Positions 1 through 13,400 of a stretch of 64,000 nt of DNA are shown here, piece after piece. Source of the DNA: Nymphaea colorata (taxonomy: Eukaryota > Streptophyta > Magnoliopsida > Nymphaeales > Nymphaeaceae); the NCBI RefSeq assembly GCF_008831285.2, contig NC_045141.1, positions 17,966,106 through 18,030,105 of the forward strand, in the 5' to 3' direction. Within the stretch, counting starts at the first letter, position 1; every line of letters begins with the position of its first letter. Below the pieces are notes generated by a model. That model did no database searches. It worked only from the letters and a program-made list of their open reading frames with translations, and was not told the DNA's origin. A program made the translations under genes and the position numbers.

Positions 1-204
1 GAGTCACAGCACGTGGCAGCAGTCATGAGCGGCAGGCATCCTATTAAGGATGGCAAAGGGCCAAATTTCCCAGCTTTGGGGTTGGAATCCAATTTCATAC
101 AGCTCAAAGTGACAAAACCCTCGTTCTAGGTCCCCCCATGTATACTCTCCGCTTTGAACTTATCTTTCTCTCAACATTATTGCTACTAGCAAGTTCTTTA
201 CTTT

Positions 205-345
205 CATTTTGTTGGTGTATTATTATACGTGGTAGTTACCTAGAAGCCGTAAAACCCCGTGGCTAGTGCCTATAGGAATCGAATTGACGACCAGCTTTTT
301 ACCAGCCCGCTTACCCGATCAGTTATGCTAAGGCCGTCAAGGCTA
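205..345 (-). repeat. SINE-like tRNA-derived sequence
   Basis: Read on the minus strand, the piece has an A-box-like stretch (TTAGCATAACTGATCGGG) followed about 35 bases later by a B-box-like stretch (AATTCGATTCC). This is the order and spacing of the internal RNA polymerase III promoter of a tRNA. No acceptor stem or clean anticodon arm can be folded, so a functional tRNA is unlikely. The 3' limit is a guess and no flanking duplication was found. Confidence 0.35.
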
Positions 346-1205
346 AAGTGTGACGATGAAAAATCACATATCACATGTGCAACAGGTAACACAGAGAAAA
401 CTTTTTAGGAAGAGGAAACCAGATTTGTTGGTAAGGTATTAACTGTTGCTGCTAGCCACTGTGGTAGGCCTGGAAACTATTAAAGATGAATCTTTTAGCA
501 CAGTAGAAGTCTGCTCCTACAAGCTGTCGAACCGCCGGTGCCCAATGCAGAGGATCCAATATTTCCGCATTCTTCAATACCTCAGTTGATTGAACTTGTT
601 TGTAGAAGTTACATTTGAATTGGCTAGCCTGTAAACCAAGTTCCAAATTCAATCTGAATCAAGCTAAACCCGATTGATCAAATCTGAGTTTTATTTGATG
701 CTGAGATACGGATGTGGAAACAAACGGCAGATTGGTCTATTTTTACCCCCAGTTCAAGGTGGGCAACGGCCACACAAGAATCAATTTTGAACGGGTTCCG
801 TTTTCCCCCTCTCCTCTTCGATCCCGCCTCTTGAAATTCAGTAAAAAGAAATTGTTGTTTTTCCTGCAAAGTTGCTAAAAAAAACTGTTGTATCTGACCA
901 CTTTGTGCTGGCTCTCACTATTGCTCTACCATATATAATTAAGAGTTCTGCCATATGGTGTGCTCATTTTGAAAATCAAACACCCAAATGCTGATCCGCC
1001 CACATGTTAGCCCGTTGTCTATTCCTAACTCTTTCCATCTTCTTTTAATTGTTCCTTAAATTCTTCTACCTGTCACTCTGTCAGACCCACCCCTTCTAAA
1101 TGAGAGTGAAACTGAAGAGAGAAAGCAGTACTAACATCGCCGCCTCTTTCATGAAATTTAAAAACTAATGCTTAGATAGTAATATAATTAGCTAAAGTCA
1201 GTGGA

Positions 1206-1229
1206 TCTCTCTCTCTCTCTCTCTCTCTG
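1206..1229. repeat. (CT)n microsatellite
   Basis: An uninterrupted run of about 12 TC units in intergenic DNA. Confidence 0.95.
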
Positions 1230-3375
1230 TCCCCTGCATCTCAAAATGTCTTTTTTGTGTGGGGGTGTGTGCGTATATAGATACCAACAAAGAAAGGAAG
1301 ACTACAATTTTGGTTGTCCGGCCGATTTGGTCGAATTTCAGCCAATTTAGTGAAATCTTATTCCATCAATGAATTTGGACAGCTAAAATCTTTAGCTTAC
1401 AGAAAGAAAAAAAACCTTCAGTAAACTGATGCATAGATCTGCAACAATCTAAAATCATTGATTTTCAATCTTCATAAAGGGCAATCTGTGGGTAGTGATC
1501 CTTTTCCAGACCAACAAATTTAGAGTTTCTTTTGTGAAGTCAGATTTGGGAAACTACTTCGAATCTGCCATAAACAAAGGATTGCCAAATCCATGATTCA
1601 ATGGCAATCCACCTTTGCCATGGATTTCTAGAGATAAGTTGTGATTGCCACAGAAAAAAGCAATGCGGATGGTGTAACCATGGCGGCCGTTCTGCTGCAT
1701 AGTTATTAACAACTCTGCACTTATTATCCAGCCTGTGTATATTAATGGCTGCGTCTGCGGTAGCGGCTGGTCTTGCTGGAGTCTTGATTCCAACGCATTA
1801 ATTCGTAGTTCGTATGCGTCTTATAACCTTGACTGCATAAACTTCTGTCAAGCTTCACTTTTTTTCTTTTCCTCTGCTGTTCGAAATTGTTGAAACCTTT
1901 CTGTCCTGCGCTGGATGCAGCCTTAATTTAATGGCTGCCGTTTTTGTTTCTCTCTTTCCGTCTCTTCATTCTCCACCATCCGTTGAACTTACCGTCCTTC
2001 GCATATTAATACACATGCAAAATATATAATGCATCATAATTTCAGTAGCGACTAAGATCATTGACAAAGAACACCTTCTTCCCTTTTCTCCTTTCTCTTT
2101 TAGTTTTTGGTCAACTACTGAACTCTCAACAATATTCAATTTAAACTTTTTTTAAGTTCAACGATCTACTTCTTGTTGGCAGCGCGGAGAACCTTACCAA
2201 AGAGCCTCAATCAGAGATTTTTTTCAATTCCCATCCCAAAAAAGCAAAAAAAAATAGTCCATACTTTACAAAAAAATCTGAATCTTCTTGGGTACTATAA
2301 CGCTAGCGGTCCAAGTCATAATCATGTGATGCTCAATCACTAACTCGACGAGAAAAAGAGAGAGAGTGGGAGACGTGAGAGCATGTCATCCACACGAATG
2401 TGAGTAATTGACTTAAAAGACGTGAGAGCGGCTTTTCTTTGGCAGCCACGTCTCCAAATTACAGCACCATTAAGTCATTAATCACGCACGAATAGCCTTT
2501 CACATTCCTCAATTCTTTTCGAACCTCATTGGCTTTCTCGATCGGAGAGAACACAACTTACATGAACTAGTTTGCAGCTTAACAACATGAAAAGATAATT
2601 CAGAAGCAACCGCTTAGAGAACGGGTCGTCGGTGAAATTTTTTCCGGCCTCGTCGAAGGTTCGGAACCTCCCGCCGGCGGGACGTCAGGGACCTACAAAC
2701 GCCAAAGATAAAAAGAAACAAGCGAAAGGAAGAATGAATGACAAATTGCCACGTTGAAAAAGAGGCAGTCAAACAACGACGCCATCATTTCCCCCGGTAC
2801 CTTCGTCATTGTTTTCATGAATCAAAGTTTTCTTGACCGCGTCAATGACGACTCTACCCTTCGTTGGGAGGCAGAATTACTGAAAATGGGCCCGCTTTCG
2901 CTCTCACGACAGTCTTTCGCCGTGACAGGAGGGGCGAGAGCCCCATCGTAATTTGTACTACGAACGTCGGCAATTGGACTGGATATCAATGAGCCACCGG
3001 GAAGTAGTGAAGGACCCCGTGTCGTGACATTTTATATGAATTTATACATCTATATACATAATTCATATATTATTTTCTATATCAACGATGACGTGATCGC
3101 CTTCTTGATAAAACAAAGTCCACATAGGAACCAAATACCTTTTTCCCCGAATTTGACAAAATGCCCAAATCACTGTTGCAAATTTCTTCAGGAAGGACGG
3201 AAACACCCCCACCTTTTTTTCCGGCGGCCGGACACCAATCCGGCAGATTTTCCGTCAATCACCCGCAGGAGGACACAGATGTCATTTTCGCTCCAAAGAA
3301 TGGCAAAAAGGTAAAAGAGGAGGAGAAGGAGGGGGGAAGGGTTAGGGAGGGTCCACTCGTTCCGGTTGCGCCCCG

Positions 3376-4875
3376 TCATCGCTCGACGCCTTCTCCCTTG
3401 AGCGCGTCTCCGCAGAGCTTTCCGGCGACGGAGACGGCTACCCTTTCGGCGAAGACGGCGAGGATGTCGGCAATGGATGGCCTGAGGGCGAGCTGTTCCC
3501 CGAGGCAGGAGGCGGCAACGGACGCGACGGCCAGCGCCTCGTCGGCGTCGAACCGGCCCGCGAGCCTGGGGTCGACGAAGTCGGGGGCCCGGGAGGGGTC
3601 CCGCACGAGGTCGGCGGCGAAGCAGGTGAGGAGCTGCTCCTTCTCGGAGCAGAAGGCCTCGACGCCGGTGAGGAGCTCGAGCAGGAGGACGCCGAAGCTG
3701 TAGACGTCGTTCTTCTTGGAGACGATGCCGGTGCGCAAGTAGTGGGGGTCGACGTAGCCGGGGGAGCCCATGACGGGGGAGACGGAGGAGGGGAGGACGG
3801 CGGAGGAGAAGCCCATGCGGGCGAAGCCGAAGTCGCAGAGCTTGGGAACGAGGCGGCGGTCGAGCAGCACGTTGGAGGCCTTGACATCGCAGTGGACGAT
3901 GGGCATCTCGCAGCGGTCGTGGAGGTACTCCAGCGCCCGCGCCACCCCGAACGCGATCGACGTCCGCTGCTGCCACGTCAGCACCGCTTTCTCTCCCTCT
4001 TCCTCCTCGTGCAGCTTCTCGTGCAGGCTCCCGTTGGACACCATCTCGAACAGCAGCACTCCCTCCTCTGCTTCAATCAGACAAGGAAGAAGGACGAAGG
4101 CGTCAGAAAGACCGAACTGCCCCCTCGCCGTCCCCAACGAAGGCGACGGCAACACGACACTCCTCGAGTGAAGAAAGAGAAGCAGAGGAAGCACTCAACA
4201 CTCCTGTAGTGAACAGAAAGAAGCAGAGGGAGCAAGAGAGAGAGAGAGAGCTGGGGACGGCGAACCTTTTTCGTCGCAGTAACCGAGGAGCTTGACGATG
4301 TTCTCATGGTGGAGGCGGAGGAGGACGTCCAGCTCCTGGCGGAACACCCTGTTGAGGCGCTCGCTGTTGTTGTGGATCTTGAGAGCGCCGAGCGGCCTGC
4401 CGGGGCCGGGCAGGCGGGCGAGGTAGACGATGCTGAAGCCGCCCCGCCCGATGACGGACGCGAAGTTACCCGTCATCCTCTCCACCTCCTCCCATCTCAG
4501 CTTCTTCACTACCGAGCCCCCTAATTTTCCCCACTCCTCTTCCGCCGTTTGCCCTTCTTCCTTCTTCTTCTTCGTCTTCGTTCTCATCTTCTTCTCGTTG
4601 ACCTTCTGCTTCTCTTCGTCGACGCCCATGGTGATTCCCTTCCACTGCTTGTTCCCCCTGAGACGACCGAAGCAGATGGCCATGAGGGCAGCGATGACGA
4701 GGGTGCCGAGGGAGAAGGCTAGGACTAGCAGAAGCACCTTCCTCTTGGCTACTCTTCCCTCGCTCTGTGACAATGGTCCGTCCCCGTTGGAGGCGAGAGA
4801 GTGAGGGATGACAGAGAGGAAAAGGAACGCCCAACTCGAGAAATAGATGGCGATGATGGCCCGTGGGAGGCCCAT
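3376..4875 (-). CDS. Receptor-like protein kinase, non-RD, very short ectodomain
   Basis: Two exons, 4875-4266 and 4067-3376, encode 433 residues. The intron starts GTTCGC and ends at a tandem AAGCAG acceptor, so one codon may be included or skipped. Residues 1-28 look like a signal peptide and residues 47-69 form one membrane span, leaving fewer than 20 residues outside. A Lys-rich stretch (about 88-107) precedes the kinase domain (about 137-413). Visible motifs are the Gly loop (IGRGGFSIVY, 142-151), Lys166, Glu181, HCDVKASNVLL (262-272), DFG (282-284), SPGYVDPHY and DVYSFGV. Cys replaces Arg before the catalytic Asp264, which defines a non-RD kinase. The layout resembles the Arabidopsis At1g33260/At4g10390 type; that link is from general similarity. 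It should phosphorylate Ser/Thr at the plasma membrane. Ligand and pathway are unknown. The ATG at 4875 starts the signal peptide. Confidence 0.9.
4068..4265 (-). other. Intron of the receptor-like kinase gene
   Basis: A 198-base intron falls between the glycine-loop half of the kinase domain and the segment leading to the catalytic loop. Reading through it breaks the kinase similarity, and removing it joins ...YCDEK to EEGVLLFE in frame. It contains a short GA run (about 4237-4252). The acceptor is of NAGNAG form: splicing after AAG would add one alanine codon. Confidence 0.8.
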
Positions 4876-5377
4876 CCACAGAGAGAGAGTCGTTCTATAT
4901 CAAAGAAAAGGTGGGGAGGGGAATTGACGATTGATTGATTTGGAGAGTTTGGTCGTGAGTCCTTGCAGAGGGAAGGAGGGAAGAGGGAGGGTCCTTCCTC
5001 CAATTCAAAGCTCCAACTCACCAAAGACGTTTGACTACGGGTGCAGGCGTCTTCCCTAAGGTCTAAGGGAAGGTGAGTTAATGGCGTATATGTATGCACG
5101 TACGTGCACTGTATTTGTATGATGATGATGATGGTGATGAAGACGGGGGGCCGATGGGCCCTTCCGGTGATTTTCGTTTTCTGATGGAAATGGGCCGTGC
5201 CACCATTCAATGTGGCCGTGATCCTTCGCTGGCTCTCTCTCTCTTCTCTTTTACCTCCTTCCCCCTTTATTTCACGAGAGACAGAAAGAGAGAGGGGCTT
5301 CCTCTCCTTGTGACTGAAAAAATAGTTGGCATCTCCCCTTTTTCATATAACAATTATGAATCGTCACAATAATGGAG

Positions 5378-5401
5378 TCTCTCTCTCTCTCTCTCTCTCT
5401 C
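5378..5401. repeat. (CT)n microsatellite
   Basis: About 12 TC units, roughly 500 bases upstream of the receptor-kinase start codon. Such runs are common in plant promoters. Confidence 0.95.
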
Positions 5402-6821
5402 ACTCTTATTCTCACTCTCACGCATGTTTTTGTTTTGTATGCTGACTTCTTCTGCCCCACAGGGAAGAGAGTGTGTGTTCTTCCGTGTGAAATCAAAGAA
5501 AAAAAAAGGGAGAAATTCCGGATCCTGATTGAGAGAAACTGATTTCCCCGGTCTGATTATTCTTCTCGTTGATTTAGTCTTCCAGGGGCAGCATTATGAT
5601 TATAAGAACTATAATTATTTTGGTTGCATGCCGCGTTTCTGTACCGTTTCTTCCCTTTCTGCAGAACTGCATTACTGCGCTTACTAGATCTCTGCTAAAA
5701 AGTTTTCAGGCCTTGGTAATTTCCCTTCTGTCTATGCCCTCGAAGCTAAAGCATCACTGCCATGAGGTTGCCTTTGGGCTCTGGAAGATCTTCAGTTTGT
5801 CCATCTTAAACTCACGAATTTGGTAGAACCGCGGTGGTGAAACAATGGAATCTGCTTCTCTTGGGAGGCGGGCAAAGGGTGATGGCGGTGGCTTCCTTGT
5901 TGGAAGACCATTTCAGATGATGACAGAAATTAAGGGTCAATGATCCACCGACTTGGCTCCCTTTAGTCTCAGATCCATGTGGTTCAACGCACGTTGTAGT
6001 GACCCAAACACCAAAACTTGACGCACCGCCTGCTTCTCTTCCTTTCTCCTTTCTTTTTGAAGCATTAATTTCAACTAGAAGAAAATTTGTTGTTTTATTT
6101 ACTCCAACATATACGTTACCTGTAGAGTTTTGTTTCGGCAAGTTGGCATGACAAAATAATCTTCCGCGAAGTTCGTTTGTGTGAGATTCACATCTACGTT
6201 GAAAAGATGACCTCCTGAATCATGTGTTTTCTTTTGTTCCTTCTCCTTTTTCTAAATCAATATTGAAAAACCATGAGACCGGCCTTCTGGTCTTAAGATT
6301 TTTGGAAGCAAACAAAGTGGGAAGGCTTGAAGTTTTCAACTAAACAAGGAGTGAATGACATAGTTTCATTTATCAAGGAAAGAGATGAATCGAGGGTTCA
6401 GATGGTTCAGAAGAGTGCCAAATAATTAACAATTTGGCTTTGAACAAGATTGATACAACTGAAAGAACCATACTATATCCCTTCCATTGGCAACCATATT
6501 TGGTTTTAAAAAAAAAAAAAGAAGAAAAAATCAACTCAATTCCTACTAAAAGTCAGTTCCGTTTTAATCTTGTTTTTTTTTTCTATTTCTGCTACGTCCG
6601 ATGAAGGCATCATACTTGTCAGTGGTGGTGGAGCTAGAAATTTTTGCCACCCATTTATTGTAGGCGTCTTGGTTGGTTGGGCACCAGTGGAGATGCAGGG
6701 TACTGACCTGGATCTGATGTGGGCACCCCATGTGGCTAGACCAAGGTCCCGCATAAAGCTTTTGCATGAGTCCCCGCGGGTGGCCCATGCTAGCTCACAC
6801 ATAGCTCCGCTATCAATCCTA

Positions 6822-6900
6822 GTCCTTTGAAACCCAGGGATCATCCAGTTGGTCTGTGTAAGCATCAACATGTTAGGTCAGGAATTCGATTCCCCCTGAC
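6822..6900 (+). repeat. SINE-like or degenerate tRNA sequence
   Basis: An A-box-like stretch (ATCATCCAGTTGGT) is followed about 35 bases later by a B-box-like stretch (GAATTCGATTCCCC). The order and spacing match a tRNA gene, but I cannot fold a convincing acceptor or anticodon stem. A tRNA-derived retroelement head or tRNA pseudogene is the best reading. Just upstream (about 6620-6655) lies a GGAGCTAGAAATTTTTG stretch of a type often seen in plant repeats. Confidence 0.35.
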
Positions 6901-9693
6901 TATCATCAAACCACAATATTACTGATCAGCTCTATGGGGAAGAAGCAGGACCATATAATATACCTAGTTTTCGTTATGATTTAATCAAAATTGCAGACAT
7001 AAGTGGGGCGTTTTATTGCTCGAGATCTTAGATTTGGGGTCTCATGATCTAGTATGAGACTCTCCTGAAATTTATGGGTCTAGTAAATTGTTCATCTGAA
7101 ACCCCCAAGTCAGATGGAGTTTGATAGAACAACTACATACGAAACCTGTTACAGATAAAGATAAAGAAGGAAAATAGACAAATGGTTCTGGATGTATAAC
7201 AACTTAGATGTATAACTTAAGTTGGACTACTCCATACAGATACAGTAGAGACGTAATCAGACTTTGGTTATGAACCTTCTTTACTCTCTTCTTTTCCATG
7301 AGAAATGATAAAGCATTCCATTAATGGGTTGAGGGGGTCCCGGGGCTTCTTCTTTCCAAGTCATGGAGCCACATGTGGGTGGTCTTTGCTTACTTCACAA
7401 ACAATAAATTAAGTAAAGAAGAGGGAGAATACGTGTTGATTTATGTGGTTGAAGACGTGGTTGCATGATTTCGAATATTGGGCTTGAAGAGTGGTTGGGC
7501 TTTTAAGGTAAGACGGAGACATGCCATCAAATTTTTGTTAAAGGCTTTCTTTTTTGGCTCTGAATATCGCGGGGACCAAGCGATTTTTTGTCCGTCTCTC
7601 TGCGTGTATGCGTGCGTGATCGAGCTCTATGCGTGCATTCATGGCGAACACGCAGACTTTGCTTGGCTTGATCATTTGCAGGATGGTTCGGGTGATTCCA
7701 GCGGCTCATTTAATTTTCTTTGCTGAAATGGAACTTTCAATAAAGAGAACAGATTGGCACAGGTGGATCGAGCTGTGGTTGTCATGACTCATGAAACCCA
7801 ATTTCAATTGCAATCCTCATGGGCAAGATGGAAACATTAAAGATTGAGGCATCCTTGCCTTGATTGAAAACCATATTTTGCAATTTGGGGTCTTAACTGC
7901 ATCAAAACAATCACGATCTGATATTTATATCCCATTCATCTGTTCTATAACAAAAGTAGCCATATGGATGCTTTTCTATTAACCGACGCTTGGTTTGCTC
8001 AATTATGATGTATATGTTTATTTGTATATAATTAATATTATCTTTCATGAAAAATACCACCTACCCTTTTCAAGATGATATAAATGCAACAGTTGTAGGT
8101 TGAAGTCAGTCAACTGAATCAAACTGAGGTGGTCTAAAAGCATGGGAAACCTTCACTACTTAAGGATTTGGCAGAGCAGATCATGATCATTGAGTGTCAA
8201 ATGCCCAATTCAGATGTTTTTTTTCAATTGGTTGAATATGTAGCCGAGAAAAACTCATATACCATAAGGAAGACCTCGAGGGCTTGTATGAATTCCTTAG
8301 TCACCCTAATTTGTTGTGAAATTCACTTGCTTTGAGAACAATAACATTGTGCTCTCTGAATACATGTAATTATAATGTTTCAGTCAACATGGTATAATCT
8401 ACAGATGATGTTCTTAAATTCAAAAATCAAACGCTAACATGAATCTTATATCTCTAGTGAAAGCTATGAATGGACTGCTGTTTCTTTATCCTGAATTCCC
8501 CCTATCAAAAACTTTCTGTCGTTTATTATATGAAAAGGTGAAAAGAAGGTTAATGCCTTGCATCTTTTTCTCTTCCCAGGTTAGTCAGATCAGCACAACT
8601 AACTGGTCGCTTTTAATCCACCAGTCAGTTTGTGTCTGCAATAAGCCAAAGAACACAGCTCAATCAGTTCAGCGCGGACAAGGTGAACCTGTCATGTCAG
8701 ATGCCAGTTATCCTACTTCGGCCCCAAACTGGTGACCGCTCAATTTACAGATTAACGGAACTAGACCCTAACATCTAGAAATCGGACGATATTATTTAAG
8801 CATCAACGCGGTAAGATTTCTGCCTAGGGAGGCTTGTCTGAGAGCTTCTTCCGCTTGATGTTGTTGTTAAGTGAACAGATTTCGACCACCAACTTGAGTT
8901 TTTCCTTTATCGGAGAAGAAAACGATCATTCAAGAAGGATCTATGCAGCACAATGCTGGAGAAGAAAAGAGAGAATCCGGACCTTGGATGAACAAGTAGT
9001 TGGCCTAGTGGATCATGCTGCAACAGCAGTCTGAGATATACGGCTCACTGTGCAAACAGAAGCCAATGGCGTATATCTTAAAAATCCAGAAAATATGTTC
9101 AAGGGAGTTCTACTGCTACTCCTAAGGGATTCCGTGACCTAAATTTTTGCGTTGAATTTGTTATGAAAGAAACAGCGCAAGAATCTTGCGGATGTGTATG
9201 GGGCATTATATTATGAATTCACCGTCGACTTTGTTCTTCAGTATGCGAGCACGGCCGCCCTTCATTTTCTAAACATACTTTGACCATGTGGATGTTATGT
9301 GCTTGTTGCTTTAAATCTAGAAAACTCTTTTCCTTTTCCGGGTACCCCAAACGTGTGTTACTGTCAAACCAACTTTAATATTCTTATACATTGTCCACTC
9401 TTGACCTACAAAAGAATTACTATGCATAGGTTGGATTCTACCAAGGAAAGGCCGGCTTCTTTTGAAAATCACCTTTAGATTGCTTCTGCGTGGTAAAATC
9501 AGATACAATGTTTGAACAGTTAAGCAATTACCAGAATTTCCTGGTGTCTCTGCTGACGCTTGCACCTAATCTTTTACTGATTTTCAATTCGACACTTGAT
9601 TATTTCGTGATCAATTACTGTTTCAACTTTGAACATCTAAAAGAAACAAATTTTTAAAACCCATAGCAGTGTCCTGTTTGTTTATTGCAGGTG

Positions 9694-9695
<2 letters not shown>

Positions 9696-9737
<42 letters not shown>
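9696..9737. repeat. (CT)n microsatellite
   Basis: About 20 TC units, one of the longer dinucleotide runs in the window. Confidence 0.95.
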
Positions 9738-9740
<3 letters not shown>

Positions 9741-10410
9741 TTGCTTTTTGGTTGCTACATTTTGGAGAAACAGATGTGGTTGCTGCATTTTGGAGAACAG
9801 ATGGAAGTATAATGGCCTTGGAAGTTCCCTCGATTTATCCATATAAATGGTTGGTTGTGATGATAATGGAGATATTTATCCGATCTCCTGTTCTGAGTCA
9901 AACTCTGCTGGAGGATAGGCCTCCGACCCTTTTATTAGAACAGATAAACAAAATTGCTATACATCAAAGGAACAAAAACCAGTGAAACACAGACTGGTAA
10001 TTACAAGGAAGAAAGTATAGCTGCGGTATTTGTTTGAAGAATAGAGAATCTATATCTCGCAGCTGAAATGTTAGGCAAAGATCGAGAGAAGTCCACGCTG
10101 CTCTCCAGGAGTCTACGAATCTAAGGGGAAGAGTTTCACACATGCTGCCTAAACTCTTGTAGAGAGGTCCTTAATTGGATTCCGATCAGATTCATGAATA
10201 CTAGCGTTGCGAGTCATCTGAAGCTTCCAAATAATAACCTGAAAGCACAACCTCCAACATCTCATCAGCCATCCTCTTTTGAAAGTAGTTTATCCGATCT
10301 CCTATTATTTTCTTCCCATGAAAGCAAGTCACGAGGTTTGCTAGCGATCATTATGTGTTCGATAATACAGTATACCTCCCCTCAGAAAACTGTCGTTTGG
10401 TGATACAAGT

Positions 10411-10412
<2 letters not shown>

Positions 10413-10448
<36 letters not shown>
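10413..10448. repeat. (AT)n microsatellite
   Basis: About 18 AT units in intergenic DNA. Confidence 0.95.
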
Positions 10449-10451
<3 letters not shown>

Positions 10452-13400
10452 GCAAAGAATGTATTATTTGACCACGCAGAGTTTATTATGAAGTATTTGA
10501 TATGGTCGTCTGTACCTGATGCCTCACTGTAAAACACAAAAGTGGTGCCCATAGACGTCCAAATGGATATCTTCCAAAATTGTCGCATCAAATCATAATA
10601 TAAATGATTGGGGAGGTGATTTTTCAATATCCACAATTCATCATTGAGAATTTTATTTTAGTGAGTACACACCGGATGTCTCAATTGTTTTGCCTATTGT
10701 CATGTAGTAGACGTTTTTCACATCTAAATAATATTCATTTGTCATATGTGGCAGGTGAAAGATTGTCTTCCTGTGTGGTTAAGGAATCAGATCGGAACAC
10801 AGAGATTGCTACTTCACAACTCAACTGCCGTATGTTTGTCAAAAGGCTGGATAATTTGTAGCTTGCTTGCACCATCCATATACACGGAGCATCACGGCGA
10901 AGACTCGAAAAAGAATGGGGATAGTGATAGGCATCCTCCCAAGTTCATCAGATAAGTCTAAAATTCTAATTTCATTCTGAGATGTTGATGTCACAACATT
11001 ATATATTTTAGTTTCTTGCATTTTCTTTCATTCTCCATTAACTTCGAACCAACCTGAATTTTCATCAACTTGCTGTTGGCAAGTTGGGGAGGTTAGGAAG
11101 ACTCTTCCCTACCACATTATGCCAACAGAGACCTACCATGAGTATTGATCAATTCTTTACCCTCTTCGATTTGAGGGTCTCAAGTCTAACCATATAAGCA
11201 GGTGAACGGCGCCGCCTTAGCAGCTGCCATCGTTTCATTGAGCAAATCTCACCCGTCTTTTTTGTGAAAATCCCTCACTAAGAAATTAGTACCACTAGAG
11301 AAATTAACAAGCACGCAGGCACAACGTTTCAGTTGCTTCTCCGATAGCCCTCAATGATGCATACAGGAGCAGACACAGATAAAAAGGGAAGGTGGGATCC
11401 AGTTCTAGTCATGGAGAAGCAAAACTAAAAGCCTAAAAATATAATTTTCAACTGAAGTGAAGTTTAGGCAGTAAATCTGCAGTGGCTGTATATCTGATCA
11501 ACGCAGTTGTAAATACACCAATTCCAATTGCCTATTGGTTTATATTATTTGGAAAATTCGAAAGAAGGAAACAACTAAAACAGATGCTTCTGCAAACTCA
11601 AGCTCCAATCAGTTAATTACATCTCTAGTCTTTAAATCAAGTCACTTTTCTCGTCTCCTTGGCCCTGAATAAAATTGACACAGCCGGCGGCAGATCTCTT
11701 GTTGGAAGGTTGTGTCCCTGATGTCTCCTGACCCACCGTTCTCAGAATCAAAATGGCGATTTCTATGTCTGGTGAATGCGTTTAGAGTCGGTAGACAGGG
11801 ACAAAGTTTCCCCCCCATCTCACATAAATTTGGTTGGTGCATGATTGGCTCTTCCTCAGCCCGTGTGCTTGTCCTTACAGGCCCCCTCTCATGTGTGCGT
11901 CCTGTCAGCGGTTGGTGGCAAGGATTTTCTCCGTATCGCTCATAATTAATTAGTCTTTTTCTTACATCTAGCTGATCAGATCTCCCAAGAGAATAAGAAG
12001 ATCATGATTCATTGGATATGGGGACGACAGCATGTTCTGAATCACAATATTGTAATGCGACTACGAAATCTTATTCCTGCAACATTCTCTCCAACAACCC
12101 TCTTTGCAGCTTCGCCGACAACAGCCGGAAAGCAAAACTATAGAATCATTGAAAAAGGAAACGCAGATCGCGGGCAGTGACTGGTAGGGAACAGGAAAGG
12201 AAAAGGAAAAGGAAAAAGAAATCGAAGGATAATGTAAAAAGTTTTCAAAATTGTCATGTTTATGATTGACTACAGGGGACCCCATTTGAGAGGTAAATCT
12301 GAAGTGAGCCCTACCGCCATGTTTAATAAGGCCAACTCCATGTGAAAGCTGAAAGATTGAGACAAAATTTAGAATGGCAGGACTAGCTTTTACAACAACT
12401 CGCCACATCCCACCTGCTCGTCACGGATCACATAAAGTTTTACAGGGCTACCATGCGAAATATTTATATGTTTGCTTTCTGCAGATGGAAAGACTCTCTC
12501 GGAGACCTACTCTACGATTCTGTCACTTTACATACTCCAAGCATGATGGTGTAGTTGTAATCTGACTCAGTTTAAGGCCTGCCCATTGGGATTCGTTCCT
12601 TCTGCCTTTGCTTGATTTAAAATTATGACGATATCTGCTGTGTTATAAGTTGGAATTAACCGATGAAAAAGTCAATTGGTGAAGTTCATTCCTTGCTCTT
12701 TCTCTCTCTCTGCTTCTGCAATTGCAAATGAAATACAGAACAGAATTGCTTGATCCATTACAAGCAGGGAGCAAGAGCAAAGAGTTACCTTATCCAATCA
12801 TGGGTCCTGCGTACTCTCAGTATCTCTTGCCACTCAAGCTCTGTAATTGGATTTTCTGTCTTATGTGATTCTGGGCTCTTTCGCTATATTGTCTCACTGG
12901 GATTATTGCAAGACAAACTTTTTCTGTTTGTTGCTGTCATTCCCAACGACCGGGCCTTAATTTTCGTTTAGATCCTCAAATCAAATGGTCCTCATCTGTC
13001 TTTGTGTTGGTGATCATGTGATCAGTCCTTTGTGCTTTGTCCTCATCTCGTGCCATGTATTTTTTAATGTACACATCTCGTTTATGATATAAAAAGTCAT
13101 GTTGGTGTATTTACTTGCAGATGGGTACATGTATAAATTCTTTCTTTATTGGCAAGCATGTTAGCATTCTGTTTTGGACTGTAAATTGCTCCAGCACTGA
13201 AATCAGCGGCTCATGCTGATAGTCCAGCTAGTTGATATGACGCGAGTGCAAATGAGAGGACCAGGAAATCTCAGGAAATGAGCTAATTCGTCGGCTAGAT
13301 GCAGTAACACGATTGGGTCCGCCTGAAAACTTGCCTGTGATCTTTTCCTAATGTGACCAAGATGGGATTCCAGCGGTAGAGCAGTGTGGTTGGAAATTGA

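Larger units (their letters stand above)
1..3375. other. Intergenic, upstream stretch without a recognised gene
   Basis: No reading frame here looks like a known protein; the longest open stretches are short and of unremarkable composition. The stretch holds a possible tRNA-derived repeat near the left end, a CT run at about 1206, and AT-rich sequence. The last few hundred bases lie just downstream of the receptor-kinase stop codon and probably include its 3' untranslated region. Confidence 0.6.

Noticed and set aside
3161..3703. 180-codon plus-strand frame over the kinase gene end
   Set aside because: It is the antisense shadow of GC-rich kinase codons; the minus strand has clear kinase motifs.
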